DNA of 64,000 bases from Geodermatophilus aquaeductus (GTDB lineage: Bacteria; Actinomycetota; Actinomycetes; Mycobacteriales; Geodermatophilaceae). Shown in pieces: positions 59,622 through 64,000 of the stretch; position 1 is the first letter of the stretch; every line of letters begins with the position of its first letter. The notes under the pieces are model-generated. The model was not told where the DNA came from. It did not search any database and was given only the letters and a program-made list of their open reading frames with translations. The stretch is taken from assembly GCF_900182545.1 (NCBI RefSeq), contig NZ_FXTJ01000010.1:62001-126000 (forward strand), in the 5' to 3' direction. The translations under genes and the position numbers were made by a program.

Positions 59622-61040
59622 ATGGGGATCACCGGAGCCGACCGCGGTCCAGCCACCCTGCGCGAGGACGCCGTCACGGCCCTGCGCGCTGGCTTCACCG
59701 GGCAGCTGGTCCGCCCCGGGGACGACGGGTACGAGCGGGCCCGCCGGGTGTGGAACGGCGACGTCGACCGCCGGCCGGCGCTGGTGGCCCGCTGCGCGGA
59801 CGTGGCCGACGTGCGGCGGGCCATCGGCTTCGCCGTCGAGCAGGAGCTGGTGCTCTCCGTCCGCGGCGGCGGGCACAGCGCTCCGGGCTATGGCACCAAC
59901 GACGGCGGCCTGGTCCTCGACCTCTCGTCGTTCACGGAGCTGACGGTCGACCCGGCCGCTCGGACGGTCCGGGCCGGCGGCGGCGTCCGGTGGCGGGAGC
60001 TGGACGCCGCGACGCAGGCGGCCGGCCTGGCGACCACCGGCGGCACCGTCTCCAACACCGGGGTCGCCGGCCTCACCCTCGGCGGCGGCGTCGGCTGGCT
60101 CATGGGCAGGTACGGCCTGGCCGTCGATAACCTCCTGTCCGCCGAGGTGGTCACCGCCGACGGCGAGCTCCACGTCGTCGACCGGGACCGCGAGCCCGAT
60201 CTGTTCTGGGCCCTGCGCGGCGGCTGTGGCAACTTCGGCGTCGTCACCACCCTGCAGTTCCGGCTGTACCCGGTCGGTCCGGTCCTCGGCGGCATGGTCG
60301 TCCACCCGCTCGACCGGGCAGCCGAGGTGCTGCGGTTCTACCGGGACCTCTGCCCGACGCTGCCCGACGAGGCCGAGGCCTACTGCGCGCTGCTCACCGA
60401 CCCCCAGGCCGGCGTGCCCGTCCTCGCCCTGCTGCTCGGGTACAACGGCCCGCTGGAGGAGGGCGAGGAGGTCCTCCGGCCCGCGCGCGAGTTCGGCAGC
60501 CCGCTGGCCGACCTGGTCGGGCCGACGCCGTACGTGGCGCGCCAGTCGATGCTCGACGAGCCCAACGCCGTCGAGGGCCTGCACCGCTACTGGCGCTCGG
60601 CCTTCACCGAGACGCTCGACGACGACTTGCTCGACGTCGTGGTCGACATGGCCGCCGGCTTCACCTCCCCGCTGAGCGCCGTCCTCTTCTTCTACGTGCA
60701 CGGTGCGGCCACCCGGGTCCCGGTCGGGGACACGGCCTTCGCGGCCCGCCGCACGCAGTGGGACGTCGACGTGATCGGCCAGTGGACGGAGGTCTCCGAG
60801 TCGGCACGGCACGTCGAGTGGCTGCGCGCGTCCTGGGCCCGGGCGGAGGCCCACCTGCAGGGCAGCGCCTACGTCAACCACATCGCCGCCGACGACGCGC
60901 CGGAGAAGGTGCGGGCGTCGTTCGGACCGAACCTCGACCGGCTGCGCCGCATCAAGGGCCGGTACGACCCGGCGAACCTCTTCCGGCTCAACCCGAACAT
61001 CACCCCGGTGGCGCCGCAGCCCCGGCCGCCGGCCGACTGA
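59622..61040 (+). CDS. BBE-like FAD-linked oxidase (copy 3 of 3)
   Basis: 472 residues, ATG with GGGGGAG upstream. Covalent-flavin motif VRGGGHSAPGYG, SNTGVAGLTLGGGVGWLMGR and RGGCGNFGVVTTL (a Cys replaces a Gly found in the other two copies), with the C-terminal DPANLFRLNPNI. Close to the copy at 47010. No dedicated partner gene. Substrate unknown; members oxidise hydroxyl groups of sugars, alcohols or secondary metabolites with O2. Confidence 0.88.
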   Translation: MGITGADRGPATLREDAVTALRAGFTGQLVRPGDDGYERARRVWNGDVDRRPALVARCADVADVRRAIGFAVEQELVLSVRGGGHSAPGYGTNDGGLVLDLSSFTELTVDPAARTVRAGGGVRWRELDAATQAAGLATTGGTVSNTGVAGLTLGGGVGWLMGRYGLAVDNLLSAEVVTADGELHVVDRDREPDLFWALRGGCGNFGVVTTLQFRLYPVGPVLGGMVVHPLDRAAEVLRFYRDLCPTLPDEAEAYCALLTDPQAGVPVLALLLGYNGPLEEGEEVLRPAREFGSPLADLVGPTPYVARQSMLDEPNAVEGLHRYWRSAFTETLDDDLLDVVVDMAAGFTSPLSAVLFFYVHGAATRVPVGDTAFAARRTQWDVDVIGQWTEVSESARHVEWLRASWARAEAHLQGSAYVNHIAADDAPEKVRASFGPNLDRLRRIKGRYDPANLFRLNPNITPVAPQPRPPAD

Positions 61041-61099
61041 TCCCGCGACGGCGCGCCCGGGTCCGTTGTCCGCCGGGGCGATGAGCGCGATGGTGGTCC

Positions 61100-63040
61100 A
61101 TGGCGTCGAACCCCTCGTACGAGCAGTCGAAGCAGGTCGCCGAGGCCAGCCGTGAGACCGAGTGGACCCAGCCGTCGTTCGGCAAGGAGCTCTTCCTCGG
61201 CAACTTCCGGCTGGACCTGATCCACCCCCAGCCGGAGCTCGACCCGGTCGCGGTGGCCGAGGGCGAGGCGTTCCTCGAGCGCCTCCGCGCCTTCCTCGTC
61301 GACCGCGTCGACCCGCGCCGGATCGAGCGCGAGGCGCGGATCCCCGCGGAGGTCCTCGACGGCCTCAAGGAGATCGGCGCGCTCGGCATGAAGATCCCCC
61401 GGGAGTACGGGGGACTCGGGCTCACCCAGGTCTACTACAACCGGGCGCTGGCCCTGGCCGGCACGTGGCACGCGTCGATCTCCACGCTGCTGTCGGCGCA
61501 CCAGTCGATCGGTCTGCCCGAGCCGCTGCGGCTGTTCGGCTCCGAGGAGCAGAAGCGCACCTGGCTGCCCCGGCTGGCCACGGACTGCGTCTCGGCGTTC
61601 CTGCTCACCGAGCCGGACGTGGGCTCCGACCCCGCGCGCATGAGCACGACCGCGGTGCCCACCGAGGACGGCACGGGCTACCGGATCACCGGCACGAAAC
61701 TGTGGGGCACCAACGGCGTCATCGCCGACGTCGTGGTGGTCATGGCCGTCGTCCCGCGGTCGGAGGGCCACCGCGGCGGCATCACCGCGTTCCTCTGCCC
61801 GTGCGACCGCCCGGGCATCACGGTGCAGCACCGCAACGAGTTCATGGGGCTGCGCGGCATCGAGAACTCCGTGACCCGCTTCGACGGCGTCCTCGTCTCC
61901 AACGACGACGTCATCGGCGGCGAGGGCCGGGGGCTGCGGATCGCGCTCACCACGCTCAACACCGGCCGGCTGTCGCTGCCGGCCATCTGCGCGTCGACGG
62001 CGAAGTACGCGCTGAAGGTCGCGCGCGAGTGGTCGGCCGAGCGCCGGCAGTGGGGCCGGCCCATCGGCGAGCACGACCCGATCGCGCAGAAGCTCGCCTG
62101 GCTGGCCGGCACCGCCTTCGGCCTCGAGGCGGTGCTCGACGTCTCCAGCCGCCTGGCCGACGACAAGCGCAACGACATCCGCATCGAGGCGGCGCTGGCC
62201 AAGCTCTACGCCTCGGAGCTCGCCTGGACCGCCGCCGACGAGATGGTGCAGGTCCGCGGCGGCCGTGCCTTCGAGACCGCCGACTCGCTGGCCCGGCGCG
62301 GCGAGAAGCCGGTGCCGGCCGAGCAGGTGCTGCGCGACATGCGCATCAACCGGATCTTCGAGGGGTCGACGGAGATCATGCACCTGCTGATCGCCCGCGA
62401 GGCCGTCGACCAGCACCTCGCGGTGGCCGGCGACGTGCTGCGCGGCGACCTCGGCCTCGCGACCCGGGCGAGGGCCGCGGCGCGGGCCGGGCGGTTCTAC
62501 GCCACCTGGTTCCCCACGCTGACGACGGGCCCCGGCCAGCGCCGCGACTCCTACGCGGAGTTCGGCGACCTGGCCGGGCACCTGCGCTACGTCGAGAGGC
62601 ATGCGCGCAAGCTGGCGCGCGCCACCTTCTACGCGATGGGCCGCCACCGGGCGCGGCTGGAGCGCAAGGGCGCGCTGCTCGGCCGCATCGTCGACATCGG
62701 CGCCGAGCTCTACGCGATGGCCTGCGCCTGCGTCCACGCCGACACCCTCGCCCGCGAGCACCCCGACCGCCGGCAGGAGGCCGTCGAGCTGGCCGACCTG
62801 TTCTGCGGCCAGGCCCGCCGCCGCGCCGACCGGCTGTTCACCGAGCTGTGGGCCAACGACGACGCGGCCCAGTACCGGGTCGCCCAGCGGGTGCTCTCCG
62901 GCCGCTACGCCTGGTTCGAGGAGGACGTGCTGGACCCCGCCGGCGAGGGACCGATGATGCCGGCCGCGGCACCGCCGGCCGCGGAGCGGTCCGAGGGCCC
63001 ACCCGCAGCGCCACGGGAGGCGGCCGCGGCCGCCCGGTAG
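61100..63040 (+). CDS. Acyl-CoA dehydrogenase with C-terminal extension (VLCAD-like)
   Basis: 646 residues, longer than the ~380 of simple family members. N-terminal helices, then LLTEPDVGSDPARMSTTA and GTKLWGTNGVIADVVVVM in the beta domain; GVLVSNDDVIGGEGRG; VQVRGGRAFE and the catalytic motif RIFEGSTEIMHLLIAR with Glu421 in place. Residues ~450-600 form an extra helical domain as in very-long-chain or ACAD9-type enzymes. The last ~40 residues are Ala/Pro-rich. It introduces a C2-C3 double bond into long-chain acyl-CoA. The alpha/beta hydrolase starts 12 bp later. Confidence 0.9.
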   Translation: MASNPSYEQSKQVAEASRETEWTQPSFGKELFLGNFRLDLIHPQPELDPVAVAEGEAFLERLRAFLVDRVDPRRIEREARIPAEVLDGLKEIGALGMKIPREYGGLGLTQVYYNRALALAGTWHASISTLLSAHQSIGLPEPLRLFGSEEQKRTWLPRLATDCVSAFLLTEPDVGSDPARMSTTAVPTEDGTGYRITGTKLWGTNGVIADVVVVMAVVPRSEGHRGGITAFLCPCDRPGITVQHRNEFMGLRGIENSVTRFDGVLVSNDDVIGGEGRGLRIALTTLNTGRLSLPAICASTAKYALKVAREWSAERRQWGRPIGEHDPIAQKLAWLAGTAFGLEAVLDVSSRLADDKRNDIRIEAALAKLYASELAWTAADEMVQVRGGRAFETADSLARRGEKPVPAEQVLRDMRINRIFEGSTEIMHLLIAREAVDQHLAVAGDVLRGDLGLATRARAAARAGRFYATWFPTLTTGPGQRRDSYAEFGDLAGHLRYVERHARKLARATFYAMGRHRARLERKGALLGRIVDIGAELYAMACACVHADTLAREHPDRRQEAVELADLFCGQARRRADRLFTELWANDDAAQYRVAQRVLSGRYAWFEEDVLDPAGEGPMMPAAAPPAAERSEGPPAAPREAAAAAR

Positions 63041-63052
63041 CCGGCCGGCACG

Positions 63053-63817
63053 GTGCGGACCCGGGCGAGCGTCCACTCCGTCGAGCACGGCACCGGCCGC
63101 CCCGTGCTGGTGCTGCACGGTGCCGAGGTCGACCACCGCGAGGCCGAGGCGTGCTTCGAGCCGGCGCTCGACGGCGTCGGCGGGCTGCGGCGGTTCTACC
63201 CGGACCTGCCCGGGATGGGCCGGACGCCCGCTCCGGAGACGCTGCGCGGCGCCGACGACGTCGTCGACGTGCTGCTCGGCTTCGCCGACGAGGTCACCGG
63301 CGGTGCCCCGTACCTGCTGGCCGGCCACTCGGCGGGCGGATACCTCGCGCAGGGGATGGCCGCCCGGCGCCCGGACCGGGTCGCCGGGCTGGCGCTGGTC
63401 TGCCCGCTGCTGACGGGGACGCGTGACGTCCCGGAGCACCGCGTCGTCGCCGGGTCCGGGGACCTCGGGGACGACGTCTTCCGCGGCTACTTCGTGGTCC
63501 AGACGCCGGAGATGCTCGAGCGGTACGAGCGGTTCGTCGCCCCGGCCGCCGCGCTGGTCGACGGGGCGGCGCTCGAGCGGATCGGCGGGCGGTGGGAGCT
63601 GACCCCCGCGCCGCCCTATCCGGGTCCGACGCTGGTCGTGGCCGGGCGGCTGGACTCGACGGTGGGCTACGCCGCCGCCGTCGACCTGCTCGCCACGCAC
63701 CCGCACGCCTCGCTCGCCGTGCTCGACGACGCCGGGCACGCCCTGCCGCACGAGCAGCCGGACCTGCTGCGCGGCCTGCTCACCGGGTGGCTGGCCCGGG
63801 TCGGGCGCAGCGGCTGA
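63053..63817 (+). CDS. Alpha/beta-fold hydrolase
   Basis: 254 residues from a GTG 12 bp after the dehydrogenase, probably cotranscribed. Fold markers: PVLVLHGAEVDHREAEACF, FYPDLPGMGRTP, the nucleophile elbow LLAGHSAGGYLAQGMAARRPDRV, the acid in VVAGRLDSTVGY and the catalytic His in DDAGHALPHEQPDLL. All three triad residues are present. Usual HGxG oxyanion motif reads HGAE here. It may hydrolyse a lipid or thioester linked to the neighbouring acyl-CoA step; substrate not identifiable. Confidence 0.85.
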   Translation: MRTRASVHSVEHGTGRPVLVLHGAEVDHREAEACFEPALDGVGGLRRFYPDLPGMGRTPAPETLRGADDVVDVLLGFADEVTGGAPYLLAGHSAGGYLAQGMAARRPDRVAGLALVCPLLTGTRDVPEHRVVAGSGDLGDDVFRGYFVVQTPEMLERYERFVAPAAALVDGAALERIGGRWELTPAPPYPGPTLVVAGRLDSTVGYAAAVDLLATHPHASLAVLDDAGHALPHEQPDLLRGLLTGWLARVGRSG

Positions 63818-63925
63818 CCCGTGACGGTGCCCGCTCCGGATCGCGCCGCGGCGGGCCGACCGGTAGGACGGGAGCGGGACGCCGGCCGGGTGTCCGGAAC
63901 ACCCTCCGAGACCGTGAGGACCCCT

Positions 63926-64000
63926 GTGAGCGCCCCGAAACTGGACGTCGCCCCCTGGACGGTCCGCGAGCCGCACGTGGACCCGGAGACGATCGACGTC
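63926..64000 (+). CDS. Partial gene, probable GH65 family glycoside hydrolase/phosphorylase
   Basis: Only 25 codons are in the window, from a GTG at 63926 with GAGGA upstream; the gene runs off the right edge. The peptide contains APWTVREPHVDPETIDV. Actinobacterial GH65 enzymes (trehalose/kojibiose phosphorylase-like) often open with a similar W-x-V-R-E segment before ESVFALSNGHIGLRG. The assignment rests on this short resemblance and is tentative. Confidence 0.4.
   Translation, partial: MSAPKLDVAPWTVREPHVDPETIDV

Noticed and set aside
60869..63976. A 1035-codon minus-strand frame opposite the acyl-CoA dehydrogenase and hydrolase
   Set aside because: It is the antisense of two well-supported genes with intact catalytic motifs and shows no motif of its own.

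Overview
The window is very GC-rich, densely packed and full of GTG starts. It carries an actinobacterial Sdh1-type succinate dehydrogenase, an aa3 oxidase subunit I, NarL-type two-component genes and DivIVA-like coiled-coil proteins. This fits a high-GC actinobacterium; Geodermatophilaceae (Blastococcus, Geodermatophilus, Modestobacter) is my best guess, by inference only. I see no tRNA, rRNA, CRISPR array, insertion sequence or integrase.

Layout. 1-7.3 kb: a DivIVA-like coiled-coil protein, a fusion of a degenerate PAP2 domain with a kinase domain, an acyl-CoA dehydrogenase with Asp where the catalytic Glu usually sits, and several small proteins. 7.3-11.7 kb (minus): an Sdh1-type succinate dehydrogenase operon that ends in a gene resembling membrane-type terpene cyclases. 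11.9-22.2 kb: the first of three BBE-like flavin oxidases, a carboxylesterase, a lipid kinase, a lipoprotein, a receiver/histidine kinase/NarL regulator set, a CPBP protease and a DUF2319 hydrolase. 22.6-27.2 kb: a SNF2-type helicase and ctaD. 27.2-27.9 kb: decayed TRIC-channel and universal-stress genes. 28.0-33.7 kb: a six-gene operon coupling an NMT1-type ABC importer to a deaminase and an Fe(II)/2-oxoglutarate-type oxygenase. 34-36.2 kb: a second DivIVA-like protein and small membrane proteins.

36.4-41.6 kb: a SEDS glycosyltransferase (RodA/FtsW type) fused in one reading frame to a class B penicillin-binding protein, facing mreB tail to tail. 41.9-49.5 kb: a DUF2252 protein, glpX, glpD and a Crp-like regulator, a second BBE-like oxidase, and RibD-like plus VOC genes. 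49.5-53.4 kb: a DrrAB-type exporter behind a SoxR/MerR-like promoter, and a gamma-glutamyltransferase.

53.5-59.5 kb is the part I find most interesting. It holds ssb, a RecD2-type helicase, then an operon of a phage-type P-loop ATPase, a Cas4-like nuclease with four Fe-S cysteines, and a small protein. The promoters of ssb and of the ATPase operon both match the spacing and core of the LexA-independent (PafBC-type) DNA-damage promoter of actinobacteria; a degenerate mirror copy faces recD2. The group looks like a DNA-damage-inducible recombination module, partly of phage type, with no CRISPR genes around it.

59.6-64.0 kb: a third BBE-like oxidase, a second acyl-CoA dehydrogenase paired with an alpha/beta hydrolase, and the first 25 codons of a probable GH65 enzyme.
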